Positions 36,916 to 44,964 of a stretch of DNA of 64,000 nt are shown in pieces; position 1 is the first letter of the stretch; each line of letters opens with the position of its first letter. Origin of the DNA: Pelomonas sp047654805 (lineage in GTDB: Bacteria; Pseudomonadota; Gammaproteobacteria; Burkholderiales; Burkholderiaceae_C); NCBI RefSeq assembly GCF_047654805.1, contig NZ_JASGIV010000001.1:5828001-5892000 (forward strand). Direction: 5' to 3'. Position numbers and translations under genes: made by a program. Under the pieces are notes generated by a model, which ran no database searches, had not been told where the DNA came from, and worked only from the letters and a program-made list of their open reading frames with translations.

Positions 36916-37789
36916 ACTGCGCCAGCGCCACGCCGGCCAGGATGATGCCGGCGCCCAGCAGTTTGTGTGTGTTGAACTGCTCACCGCCCCAGGCCCAAGC
37001 GGCGAGACCGGCGACCAGCGGCATCAGATAGATCAGCGGCGCGGTGCGGGCCACGCCGCGCTTCTCGTTGGCCCAGCCCCAGGCCAGCCAGCCGATGAAG
37101 CCGCCGCCGGCCACCTGCCAGACGATGCCGGACCAGACCCACCGTGGTTGTGCCTGCCAGTCCAGCGCCGCCAGTGCCGGTGCGCACCACAGCAACATGG
37201 GCAGGGTGCAAACCAGGCTGCCATAGCCCAGCACCGTCACGCCGCCGTGGTGCTGGATCAGCGGCTTGGCGGCCACCGTGTAGTAGCTGAACAGCGCCGC
37301 GGCAGCGAGCAGCGTGAGGTCGCCGAGGCCGGCCTGCCAGTCGGCGGCCAGCAACTTGTCTGCCGTGAACAGCAGCGCGCCGGTCGCAGCTGTCGCAACG
37401 CCCGCAACCTGCCCCGGAGAAAGCCTCTCCACGCCGCTCAGCCGCAAGATCAACAGCGTGAACACCGGTCCGCAGGCCAAGAGCACGCTGGCGCTGAAGG
37501 CGGTGGAGCCCTGCATGCCATAGGTCGAGGCCAGCAGATGCAGACCCTTGCCGATCAGCGTCAACCGCACTAGCGGCCAGATCTCGCCGCGGTCCAGGCG
37601 CGGCCAGCGCAGGCGGAAGCGCCAGCACAGCAGCGTCACCGCGCACAGCGGCATCAGCAGGTAGCGCACGCCCAGGAAGCCGGCCGGCCCGATCTGGTTG
37701 AACAGCGCCTTCGACAGCGGAAAGTTCAGCCCCCACACCAGCACCACGGCGAGGGCGGCAGAGAGCGGGGCGGCGTGGCGATCCTTCAT
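36857..37789 (-). CDS. EamA/DMT superfamily transporter
   Basis: A 310-residue inner-membrane protein with about ten hydrophobic segments in two EamA repeats (first repeat near VLVWGLNFPLSKALF, second near GDLTLLAAAALFSYY). The substrate is unknown. The start at 37789 leaves only 18 bases to the divergent XRE-cupin regulator, the usual local-regulator layout. Its 3' end overlaps the convergent maeB by 59 bases, so about 20 C-terminal residues are encoded opposite MaeB's C-terminus. Confidence 0.83.
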   Translation of the reverse strand: MKDRHAAPLSAALAVVLVWGLNFPLSKALFNQIGPAGFLGVRYLLMPLCAVTLLCWRFRLRWPRLDRGEIWPLVRLTLIGKGLHLLASTYGMQGSTAFSASVLLACGPVFTLLILRLSGVERLSPGQVAGVATAATGALLFTADKLLAADWQAGLGDLTLLAAAALFSYYTVAAKPLIQHHGGVTVLGYGSLVCTLPMLLWCAPALAALDWQAQPRWVWSGIVWQVAGGGFIGWLAWGWANEKRGVARTAPLIYLMPLVAGLAAWAWGGEQFNTHKLLGAGIILAGVALAQFSPALPGLRARPQPPEPSC

Positions 37790-37801
37790 GTTGTAGCAAC
37801 T

Positions 37802-37813
37802 TCTCATATGAGA
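37802..37813. promoter_or_regulatory. Palindrome over the XRE-cupin start codon
   Basis: TCTCATATGAGA is a perfect 12-base palindrome that contains the proposed ATG of the XRE-cupin gene and lies 13 bases from the divergent EamA start. Such a site would let the regulator shut off both genes. No clear ribosome site precedes that ATG. Confidence 0.5.
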
Positions 37814-38401
37814 GAAGAATTCTCTGAATTGAGCGAGGAAAGACAGTTCGAGCGGCAACTGGCCGAACGCCTGGCTGCGCTGCGCACGGCGGCGGGCTGG
37901 TCGCTGGAGGAACTGGCCACACGCAGTGGCGTCAGCCGCGCGACGCTGAGCCGGCTGGAGCGGGCGCAGACCAGCCCCACGGCCACGCTGCTGTCGCGCC
38001 TGGCCCGTGCCCATGGCCTGCCGATGAGCCGCCTGCTGGCTGATGCCGAGGCCCTGCCCGTGCGCCTGCTGCGCGCGGCCGACCAGCCCCGCTGGCACGA
38101 CCAGCGCAGCGGTTTCGAGCGCCGGATGCGCTGTCCGCCGCTGGCCGGTTTCGCGACCGAGGTCATCGAAGCCTGTCTCAAGCCCGGCGCCGAACTGGCC
38201 TACGACGAGCCCACCGTCGCGCGGCTGGAGCACCACCTGTGCCTGCTCGACGGTCAGCTGCGGCTGACGCTGCAAGGCCAGCCCTTCGAACTGGCGGCTG
38301 GCGACTCCATCAGCTTCCGCTGCCTCGGGCGCAGCGTTTTCGCCAATCCCGGGACCGGTACCGCGCGCTATCTGCTCGCGATGACGGTGCCCAGCCTGTA
38401 A
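37808..38401 (+). CDS. XRE family regulator with C-terminal cupin domain
   Basis: A 197-residue regulator with two domains. Residues about 17-72 form an XRE helix-turn-helix (LAALRTAAGWSLEELATRSGVS, then TLSRLERAQTSPTATLLSRLARA). Residues about 115-195 form a cupin sensor domain (CLLDGQLRLTLQG, then LAAGDSISFRCLG). This architecture usually binds a small metabolite and controls an adjacent transporter; here the divergent EamA gene is the likely target. The first upstream in-frame start (GTG at 37775) would overlap the EamA start, so I prefer 37808. Confidence 0.87.
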   Translation: MREEFSELSEERQFERQLAERLAALRTAAGWSLEELATRSGVSRATLSRLERAQTSPTATLLSRLARAHGLPMSRLLADAEALPVRLLRAADQPRWHDQRSGFERRMRCPPLAGFATEVIEACLKPGAELAYDEPTVARLEHHLCLLDGQLRLTLQGQPFELAAGDSISFRCLGRSVFANPGTGTARYLLAMTVPSL

Positions 38402-38418
38402 CCGGTTGCTAACCTCGC

Positions 38419-38913
38419 ATGAGTTCACACCTGACCCCGCGCCTTGCACCCCTGGATCCTGGCCACCCCGACGCAAGGGTGCTGATAGCCCAGTCCGAGG
38501 CACTCGCCAGCAGCCTCTACCCCGCCGAGAGCAACCATTTCGAACCACCCGATGGGCTGCGTGCGCCCCTCGGGGCATTCTGGGGCTGCTGGCTCGGTGA
38601 CACGTTGGTGGGCTGTGGTGGTGTCAAGCACCTGGCCCCAGCAGACGGGCCGTCCTACGGCGAGATCAAGCGGCTCTTCGTGTCGGAGAGCGCTCGTGGC
38701 CGCGGCGTCGCCAAGATGCTGATGGTCCGGCTGGAGGGAGAGCTGCTCGCGCGCGGCGTGCGCCTCGCGCGGCTGGAGACGGGCATCCTCCAGCCCGAGG
38801 CCATCGGCCTCTACAAGCGCCTGGGCTACCGGGAGTGCCAGCCCTTCGGTGACTATGTAGTCGACCCGCTGAGTGTTTTCTTCGAGCGGGTTCTGCAGCC
38901 GCCCGCGCCATGA
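38419..38913 (+). CDS. GNAT family N-acetyltransferase
   Basis: A 164-residue acetyl-CoA-dependent acetyltransferase. The acetyl-CoA loop is in the conserved segment RLFVSESARGRGVAKMLMVRLE (about residues 85-106, R/QxxGxG/A pattern), followed by the LETGILQPEAIGLYKRLGYREC block. The acceptor is unknown. It starts 17 bases after the XRE-cupin gene and may share its transcript. Confidence 0.87.
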   Translation: MSSHLTPRLAPLDPGHPDARVLIAQSEALASSLYPAESNHFEPPDGLRAPLGAFWGCWLGDTLVGCGGVKHLAPADGPSYGEIKRLFVSESARGRGVAKMLMVRLEGELLARGVRLARLETGILQPEAIGLYKRLGYRECQPFGDYVVDPLSVFFERVLQPPAP

Positions 38914-38982
38914 AATGAGGCGAAACTTCTGCGAGATCAGGCGGACCATAATTCCGCGCCTCCCAGAAAGTTGAGACAAGCC

Positions 38983-40413
38983 ATGACCCGCGCTACCAAG
39001 ATCGTCGCCACCCTCGGCCCCGCTTCCAACACGCCCGAGGTGCTGGAGAAGATGATCCGCGCCGGCGTTGACGTCGTGCGCCTGAACTTCTCGCACGGCA
39101 AGGCCCAGGACCACATCGACCGCGCGACCATGGTCCGCGAAGCGGCCGAGCGCGTCGGCAAGTCGGTGGCCATCATGGCCGACCTGCAAGGCCCCAAGAT
39201 CCGCGTCGGCAAGTTCGAGGGCGGCAAGATCGAGCTCATCCCTGGCGCCAAGTTCATCCTTGACGCCGACCGTACCGAACTGGGCAACCAGGACATTGCC
39301 AGCCTGGACTACAAGGAACTGCCGCGCGACGTGAAACCCGGCGACACCCTGCTGCTCAACGATGGCCTGCTGGTGCTGACCGTGGAGGCCGTGCGCGGCG
39401 CCCAGGTGCACACCGTCGTCAAGCTCGGGGGCGAGCTGTCCAACAACAAGGGCATCAACAAGCAGGGCGGTGGCCTGACGGCTCCGGCGCTGACCGCCAA
39501 GGATATGGACGACATCAAGACTGCGATGTCCTTCCAGTGCGAGTACCTGGCGGTGAGCTTCCCCAAGAACGCCACCGACATGGAGATGGCCCGCCAACTG
39601 GCCAACGTGGCCGGCGAGCCCTGGCGCCACAAGCCGGCCATGATCGCCAAGATCGAGCGCTACGAGGCCATCCCCCACCTGGAGGCCATCCTGAAGGCCA
39701 GCGACGGCATCATGGTGGCGCGCGGCGACCTTGCCGTGGAAGTCGGCAATGCGGCCGTGCCGGCACTGCAGAAACGCATGATCAAGCTGGCCCGCGAGAT
39801 GGACAAGGTTTCCATCACGGCCACGCAGATGATGGAATCCATGATCGTCAACCCGGTGCCCACGCGCGCCGAGGTCAGTGACGTGGCCAACGCGGTGCTG
39901 GACGGTACCGACGCGGTGATGCTGTCCGCGGAGACGGCCGCCGGCCGCTTCCCCATCGAGACCGTTGAGCAGATGGCCGCCATCGCGCTTGAGGCAGAAC
40001 GTGCCGAGTTCGTCACGCTCGATACCGACTTCGCCGGCCGCCAGTTCGGCCGTATCGACCAGTCCATCGCCATGGGCGCTCTGTTCACGGCCCATCACCT
40101 GGGTTGCAAGGCCATCCTGGCGCTGACCGAGTCCGGCTCGACGGCGCTGTGGATGAGCCGCCACCGCATCAACGTGCCCATCTTCGGCCTGACGACCCAG
40201 CAGGTCAGCCAGCGCAAGATGGCGCTGTACCGCAACGTGCTGCCGCTGCTGATGCCCAAGTTCGACGATCGCGACGTGGCCCTGGCCGTGGCCGAGAAGA
40301 TCCTCGTCGAGCGTGGCGTCCTGATGCCCGGCGACACCTACGCCATCACCTGCGGTGAGCCCATGGGCTATCCCGGCGGCACCAACATGCTGAAGGTCTG
40401 CCGGGTGGGCTGA
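38983..40413 (+). CDS. pyk: Pyruvate kinase
   Basis: A 476-residue glycolytic enzyme that converts phosphoenolpyruvate plus ADP to pyruvate plus ATP. N-terminal TKIVATLGPAS and LNFSHG, the MADLQGPKIRVG segment, the active-site MIAKIERYEA (lysine-containing signature) and MVARGDLAVE are all present, with the C-terminal allosteric domain after about residue 350. ATG at 38983 is the family start; a TTG four codons earlier is also possible. A CATAAT at 38947-38952 may be part of its promoter, but no -35 is convincing. Confidence 0.97.
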   Translation: MTRATKIVATLGPASNTPEVLEKMIRAGVDVVRLNFSHGKAQDHIDRATMVREAAERVGKSVAIMADLQGPKIRVGKFEGGKIELIPGAKFILDADRTELGNQDIASLDYKELPRDVKPGDTLLLNDGLLVLTVEAVRGAQVHTVVKLGGELSNNKGINKQGGGLTAPALTAKDMDDIKTAMSFQCEYLAVSFPKNATDMEMARQLANVAGEPWRHKPAMIAKIERYEAIPHLEAILKASDGIMVARGDLAVEVGNAAVPALQKRMIKLAREMDKVSITATQMMESMIVNPVPTRAEVSDVANAVLDGTDAVMLSAETAAGRFPIETVEQMAAIALEAERAEFVTLDTDFAGRQFGRIDQSIAMGALFTAHHLGCKAILALTESGSTALWMSRHRINVPIFGLTTQQVSQRKMALYRNVLPLLMPKFDDRDVALAVAEKILVERGVLMPGDTYAITCGEPMGYPGGTNMLKVCRVG

Positions 40414-40494
40414 CCCTCAAGCGGAGGGGGCCGGGAAAGGCTACGGTCAGCCAGGCACAAGCCCACCGTCATCGGCGGCCGGAACAATGCCGCC

Positions 40495-41451
40495 ATGTCT
40501 GCCGCGACCCGAGATCCCGGTGCCAGCCTGGACGTGGTCCTGCCGGCATTCAACGAAGCGCCTAACCTGATGGTCCTGTTCGCCCAGCTGCGGCGCGTGC
40601 TGGGCGCGCTGACGCCGCGTTGGCGCATCCTGCTCGTCGATGACGGCAGCAGCGACGATACCGGCGTCGTCGCGCTCGCGGCACGCGATGCCGGCCTGCC
40701 GCTGCGCTACGTGAGGTTGTCGCGCAACTTCGGCAAGGAGGCCGCCCTGAGCGCCGGCCTGGCCCTGTCGGACGCCGACCGCGTGTTGCTGATGGATGCC
40801 GATGGCCAGCACGCCCCCGAACTCATCGCCGCCATGCACACCGCCTGGTTGCGCGGGGCCGACATGGTCTGCGCCGTGCGCGCCAATCGCGACGAGGAAG
40901 GCCGGATCAAGCGCTGGGGCACTCGACTCTTTTACAGGCTCGTCAACGCCTCCACGCGGCTGTACATCCCGCCCGATGCGGGTGACTTCCGGTTGCTGGA
41001 CCGCCGGGTCGTCGACGCTCTCAACGCCCTGCCCGAGAGAAACCGATTCATGAAGGGCCTGTACGCCTGGGTTGGCTATCGCACCGAGTTCCTGCCCTAC
41101 ACGCCGCATCCGCGCGTTGGTGGCCGCAGCCATTTCTCGCTGGGGCGGCTGCTGCGTCTGGCGCTGGATGGCGTGACGGCCTTCAGCAATTTGCCGCTGC
41201 GCATCTGGAGCTCGCTCGGTGGCGTCATCGCCTTCGGTGCGCTGGGCTATGGCAGCTGGCTCGTCATCGAGCACCTGCTCTATGGCCATCCCATTCCGGG
41301 CTGGCCCACGGTGGTCGTCGGTCTGATGTTCTTCAGCGGCGTGCAGCTGCTGTCCATCGGCATCATGGGCGAGTACGTGGGCCGCATCTTCGACGAAGTC
41401 AAGCAGCGGCCGGTCTATCTCGTCGCGCAGGACACCGGCAACCCGCCATGA
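40495..41451 (+). CDS. Family 2 glycosyltransferase, ArnC/DPM1/GtrB-like
   Basis: A 318-residue membrane-attached glycosyltransferase of the GT2 family that should move a sugar from a nucleotide donor to undecaprenyl phosphate. The GT-A domain (about 10-230) shows DVVLPAFNEAPNL, LVDDGSSDDT, the LSRNFGKEAALSAGL segment and the metal motif LMDADGQH. Two C-terminal membrane helices (about 237-258 and 268-292) are followed by GEYVGRIFDEVKQRPVYLV, a strong mark of the ArnC/GtrB group. Its stop overlaps the deacetylase start by 4 bases, coupling the two. Confidence 0.92.
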   Translation: MSAATRDPGASLDVVLPAFNEAPNLMVLFAQLRRVLGALTPRWRILLVDDGSSDDTGVVALAARDAGLPLRYVRLSRNFGKEAALSAGLALSDADRVLLMDADGQHAPELIAAMHTAWLRGADMVCAVRANRDEEGRIKRWGTRLFYRLVNASTRLYIPPDAGDFRLLDRRVVDALNALPERNRFMKGLYAWVGYRTEFLPYTPHPRVGGRSHFSLGRLLRLALDGVTAFSNLPLRIWSSLGGVIAFGALGYGSWLVIEHLLYGHPIPGWPTVVVGLMFFSGVQLLSIGIMGEYVGRIFDEVKQRPVYLVAQDTGNPP

Positions 41452-42239
41452 CGCCGTTGCGCCATCTGGCCGTCTGTGCGGACGACTACGGCCTCGGCCC
41501 GGCCATCGACCGAGGCATTCTCGCGCTGGCAGCGCGGGGCCGCATCACGGCGCTGAGCTGCCTCGTCACGCCGCCGCGCTGGGAGGCGGCAGGGCCGGTA
41601 CTTCAGGACTGCGTCATCGCCACCGGCCTGCACTTCAACCTGACCGAGGGCGAACCTCTCAGCCCGGCGCTGCGCCGCCGCTGGTCGCGCTTTCCAGGCC
41701 TTGGCGCGCTGATGGCCCAGGCCTTCCTGGGGCGGCTGCCGGCGGCGCTGGCCGACGAGTTCCAGGCCCAGTTGCAGCGCTTCGTCGCCGTCACCGGCCG
41801 GGCGCCTGACTTCATGGATGGGCACCAGCATGTCCATGCCCTGCCGGGAGTGCGCCCGATCATGCTCGCGGCGGCGCAGCGCCTCGGGCTGCCGCTGCGC
41901 AGCACCGGCCGCGTCACCGGGCCCGGCTTCGCGTTCAAGCGCCATGTCATCGAGGCCTGCGGCGGCTGGGCGCTAAAGGCCGAGATGCAGGCCCAGCGCC
42001 TGCCTGCGGTGCCGGCGTTGGTGGGCGTCTACGACTTCGACCCGCAGGCCGACTACCGTGCTCTGGTGCGTGGTTGGCTGCGCACGGTGCCAGACGGCGC
42101 GCTGCTGTTCTGTCACCCGGCCCTCGGCCAGTCTGACCCGGGCGATGCCATTGCCGCCGCGCGTGCCAACGAGATGGCCTACCTGGGCAGCGAGGCCTTC
42201 GCCGTGGACCTTGCCGAGTTCGGTGTCAGGCTCGCCTGA
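41448..42239 (+). CDS. ChbG/HpnK (YdjC) family carbohydrate deacetylase
   Basis: A 263-residue metal-dependent deacetylase of the YdjC family. The metal-binding residues are visible in CADDYGLG (D12, D13), H62 (GLHFNLTEG) and DGHQHVH (H126, H128, H130). Family members deacetylate N-acetyl sugars on chitooligosaccharides or lipid carriers. Coupled to an ArnC-like transferase and close to GtrA and ArnT-like genes, it best fits a NaxD-like role: deacetylating undecaprenyl-phosphate-N-acetylhexosamine before transfer. That role is inferred from context. Its last 14 bases overlap the convergent GtrA-like gene. Confidence 0.88.
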   Translation: MTPLRHLAVCADDYGLGPAIDRGILALAARGRITALSCLVTPPRWEAAGPVLQDCVIATGLHFNLTEGEPLSPALRRRWSRFPGLGALMAQAFLGRLPAALADEFQAQLQRFVAVTGRAPDFMDGHQHVHALPGVRPIMLAAAQRLGLPLRSTGRVTGPGFAFKRHVIEACGGWALKAEMQAQRLPAVPALVGVYDFDPQADYRALVRGWLRTVPDGALLFCHPALGQSDPGDAIAAARANEMAYLGSEAFAVDLAEFGVRLA

Positions 42240-42594
42240 AGGCCCAGGCACGATTGGCCGCGAAGCCGGCCCCCATGACGATCAGCGTCGCCCCGGCCTG
42301 GGCGAGCAGGTAGTGCAGCCCCAGGTGCACGCCCGCGGCGACCAGTCCCATGCCGAGCAGTGCGCCGGCACCTGCCGTCAGGTGGAAGCGCAACCAGGCC
42401 GGTACCCAGGGGCCGCGATGACCGAAGGTGTAGCGCCGGTTGGCCCAGAACGCGATCTGTGCGCCCAGCAGCGCACCTGCGCCCGATGCCAGCCAGGGCG
42501 GCCAGTGCCCCGCCTCGACGGCCAGTGCCAGCAGCGCGTAGTGCGCGACCGTTGCGGCCCCGCCCACCGTCGCGTAGCGTGCCAGCCGCTTCAT
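42226..42594 (-). CDS. GtrA family membrane protein
   Basis: A 122-residue inner-membrane protein with four hydrophobic helices. It has the GtrA pattern: the RYATVGGAATVAHYALL start, NRRYTFG after helix 2 (about residues 52-58), and a second ANRAWAFRRA tail. GtrA proteins are thought to flip undecaprenyl-linked sugars across the membrane. It overlaps the end of the ArnT-like gene upstream by 4 bases on the same strand. Confidence 0.87.
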   Translation of the reverse strand: MKRLARYATVGGAATVAHYALLALAVEAGHWPPWLASGAGALLGAQIAFWANRRYTFGHRGPWVPAWLRFHLTAGAGALLGMGLVAAGVHLGLHYLLAQAGATLIVMGAGFAANRAWAFRRA

Positions 42595-44039
42595 GGGCAG
42601 GAGGCCGGGCGCGGCAGCTCGAACAGCGTTGCGCGCTGGCCGGAGAAGACGGTCACGGCGCCGGGCAGGGCGTCTGCCGGCGAGGCGACGAGCCAGAGCC
42701 GCCCCGGGGCGCAGCGTTCGGTCGCAAGCCGCCTAGGCGTCCACAGCACCCGATCACCTTGGCCGGGGTCGAAGCGGGCCGCGTCCAGCAACTCGCGCTG
42801 CCAACTGTCGCCGCCCTGGGTGCGCAGCCTGTCCCAGTCGGCCAGAACCGCCGGCGGCGTGGCGAGGTGGGCCTGCAGGCGCAGGTCGAAGAAGGGCTCG
42901 CCGGTCACGAGCACACGGTCGCCGGGGGCCAGGCGGGCACGCAGCGCGGCGCCGACGTCGGCATGGTCGGGCCGACCCCAGAGCGCGATGGCCGGCACGG
43001 CGGCCACGCAGATCAGCGCTCCCGACAGCCATGCCCAGCGCGCACCCCGTCGGCCACGCCAGGCCTCGAACAACAGCAGGGCCGTCGGCAGCAAGGCTGG
43101 CAGCACATAGCCAACGAGCTTGGAGCGTGGCAGTGAGAAGAAGGCCAGGATGACGGCGATCCACCAGAGCTCGAAACCCGCGCGTCGCAGCGCGCTGGGC
43201 AGGCGCAGGCTCAGCGGCAGCGTGCCCAGCGGCAGCACGGCCAGGAAGAACCACCAGGGCTGGATGTTGTTGAAGCGTGCCTCGGTGTAGCGCCGGAAGT
43301 GCTGCTCGACGATGAAGTAGTCGAAGAAGCCCGGATGGTGCCACTGCATGGCTGCCAGCCAGGGCAGCGCGACCGCGGCGAAGACGGCCAGAGCAAGCGG
43401 ATGCAGTGCGAACCTCAGCGCAGCCCAGCGCCGCTGCCACAGCAGCCGGGGAAGCATCACCAGGCCGGGCAACACGACGCCGATCAGCCCTTTGGACAGC
43501 AGGGCCAGCCCCATTGCGCCCCAGGCTGCGCACAGCCACGCCAGGCTGTGTCGCTGCGGCTGCAGCGCGCGTTGCGCGCTGGCGATGGCCAGCGAGATCC
43601 AGCCCGCCACCAGCATGTCGTGGTTGGCGTACTGGCCCGCCAGGTAGAACAGCGGTAACGTCGCCAGCACTGCCAGCGCCCGCCGCGCATCGTACTCGGC
43701 GGGGTAGCGGGTTCGAGCCGCGATCCACAGGGCCAGGCCCATCAGCCAGGCGCCCAGCAGTGGCGCGGCGCGCAGCGCCAGCGGCGTCGGACCGAGCAGG
43801 TGAATGGCCGCGATGTCTATCCAGTACATCAACGGCGGCTTGTGGAAGTAGGGCAGGCCGAAGAGCGTGGGCGTCAGCCACTGGTCGTCCGAAAACATCT
43901 CGTAGGCCACTCCGCCATAGCGGCCCTCGTCGGGCAGTGCCACGGGTCGCCAGCCGGCCAGCGCGACGAGCCACAGGGCGAACAGCGCGAGCGGCCACCA
44001 GGGTGGCAGGCGGCGGGGGACGTCGGCGAGAGAGCGCAT
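42591..44039 (-). CDS. ArnT-like (GT83) membrane glycosyltransferase
   Basis: A 482-residue multi-span membrane protein of the ArnT/PMT glycosyltransferase group, which uses undecaprenyl-phosphate sugars as donors. The catalytic periplasmic loop motif is PDEGRYGGVAYEM (about residues 36-48), with acidic residues in the DE pair, then LPYFHKPPLMYWI, a strong ArnT mark. About 11 membrane spans follow, and a periplasmic C-terminal domain begins near 355. ArnT moves L-aminoarabinose to lipid A; this protein has neighbours that suggest a hexosamine instead. ArnT proteins tend to be longer (about 550), so it is a shorter relative. Confidence 0.88.
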   Translation of the reverse strand: MRSLADVPRRLPPWWPLALFALWLVALAGWRPVALPDEGRYGGVAYEMFSDDQWLTPTLFGLPYFHKPPLMYWIDIAAIHLLGPTPLALRAAPLLGAWLMGLALWIAARTRYPAEYDARRALAVLATLPLFYLAGQYANHDMLVAGWISLAIASAQRALQPQRHSLAWLCAAWGAMGLALLSKGLIGVVLPGLVMLPRLLWQRRWAALRFALHPLALAVFAAVALPWLAAMQWHHPGFFDYFIVEQHFRRYTEARFNNIQPWWFFLAVLPLGTLPLSLRLPSALRRAGFELWWIAVILAFFSLPRSKLVGYVLPALLPTALLLFEAWRGRRGARWAWLSGALICVAAVPAIALWGRPDHADVGAALRARLAPGDRVLVTGEPFFDLRLQAHLATPPAVLADWDRLRTQGGDSWQRELLDAARFDPGQGDRVLWTPRRLATERCAPGRLWLVASPADALPGAVTVFSGQRATLFELPRPASCP

Positions 44040-44208
44040 CGCGGCAGCCTAGGCGATACCTGTGACGGGGTTTGTCGCGGAACTGGTCGCGGGCTTGCGG
44101 GGAGGCGTCACTGCCGTCGCGGGCGGGCCCGGCATGTTTCGCGTGCGCCGGTCACGGTCGCACCATGCAAAGTCGCCCCGGAGCCGGTGGGCGGGGCATG
44201 ATGCGTGA

Positions 44209-44964
44209 ATGTTCAGTGCGTGGCGTCGTTGGGGGTGGGGAGTGCAGGGCGGGCTGTCAGCCCTGTTGCTGTGCGTGCTGCCGTCCGTTCGCGCCGAGCC
44301 GGTCAGGCCGCTGCTGATGCTGGTGGAGAACAGCGCGCTGATGCCCCAGGCCCGTATCGAGGGCGACCGTGTCGTCGAAGGACTGCACCTGGACCTGGGA
44401 CAGGCGCTTGCCAGGCGCTTGGGGCGCGAGCTGGTGGCGCGGCCGGTGCCGCGCAAGCGCCTGGCCGAGGCATTGCAGCGTGGCGAGGGCGACCTGCTGT
44501 GCGACTACCAGAGCGACTGGCTGCCCGGCGCCTTCGCCTGGAGCCGCCCCTTCCTTCCCGACCAGGCACTGCTCGTCAGCGCCGCCACGGCGCCGGCACC
44601 GGCGGGGCTTGCAGCGCTGGCCGGCCAGCCGGTGGGCACGGTGCGTGGCTATGTCTACCCAGAGGTGGCGGACGCCTTGCGCGCTGCCTTCATCCGTGAC
44701 GACGCGCCTGACGCAGTGGCCAATCTGCAGAAGCTTGAGCTGGGCCGCATCAAGCATGCGCTGACGGGGCGACGCGTGCTGGAGTACCAGCAGCGCATCG
44801 GGCGTTTCCGTCTGGCCCTGCACACACCGTTGGTTGTGTCGGAGGTGATGGCTCAGTGTGCGTTGTCACCCAGCAGCCCGGTCGGTCTGGCGGCGTTGAA
44901 TGCCGCCATCCAGGGCCTCGTCAGCGACGGCGAGCTGAGCCGCCTGCTGGCCCGCTACCGTTAG
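44209..44964 (+). CDS. Periplasmic solute-binding protein, family 3-like
   Basis: A 251-residue exported protein with a signal peptide (about 1-28, ending VRA) and a bacterial family 3 solute-binding fold (about 32-250; LHLDLGQALARRLGRELVARPVPRKRL, then a GDLLCDYQSDWL segment). Many such stand-alone proteins lack transporter genes and serve as sensors or scavengers; none is adjacent here. The ligand is unknown. Its stop codon overlaps the stop of the convergent cphA by 2 bases. Confidence 0.78.
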   Translation: MFSAWRRWGWGVQGGLSALLLCVLPSVRAEPVRPLLMLVENSALMPQARIEGDRVVEGLHLDLGQALARRLGRELVARPVPRKRLAEALQRGEGDLLCDYQSDWLPGAFAWSRPFLPDQALLVSAATAPAPAGLAALAGQPVGTVRGYVYPEVADALRAAFIRDDAPDAVANLQKLELGRIKHALTGRRVLEYQQRIGRFRLALHTPLVVSEVMAQCALSPSSPVGLAALNAAIQGLVSDGELSRLLARYR

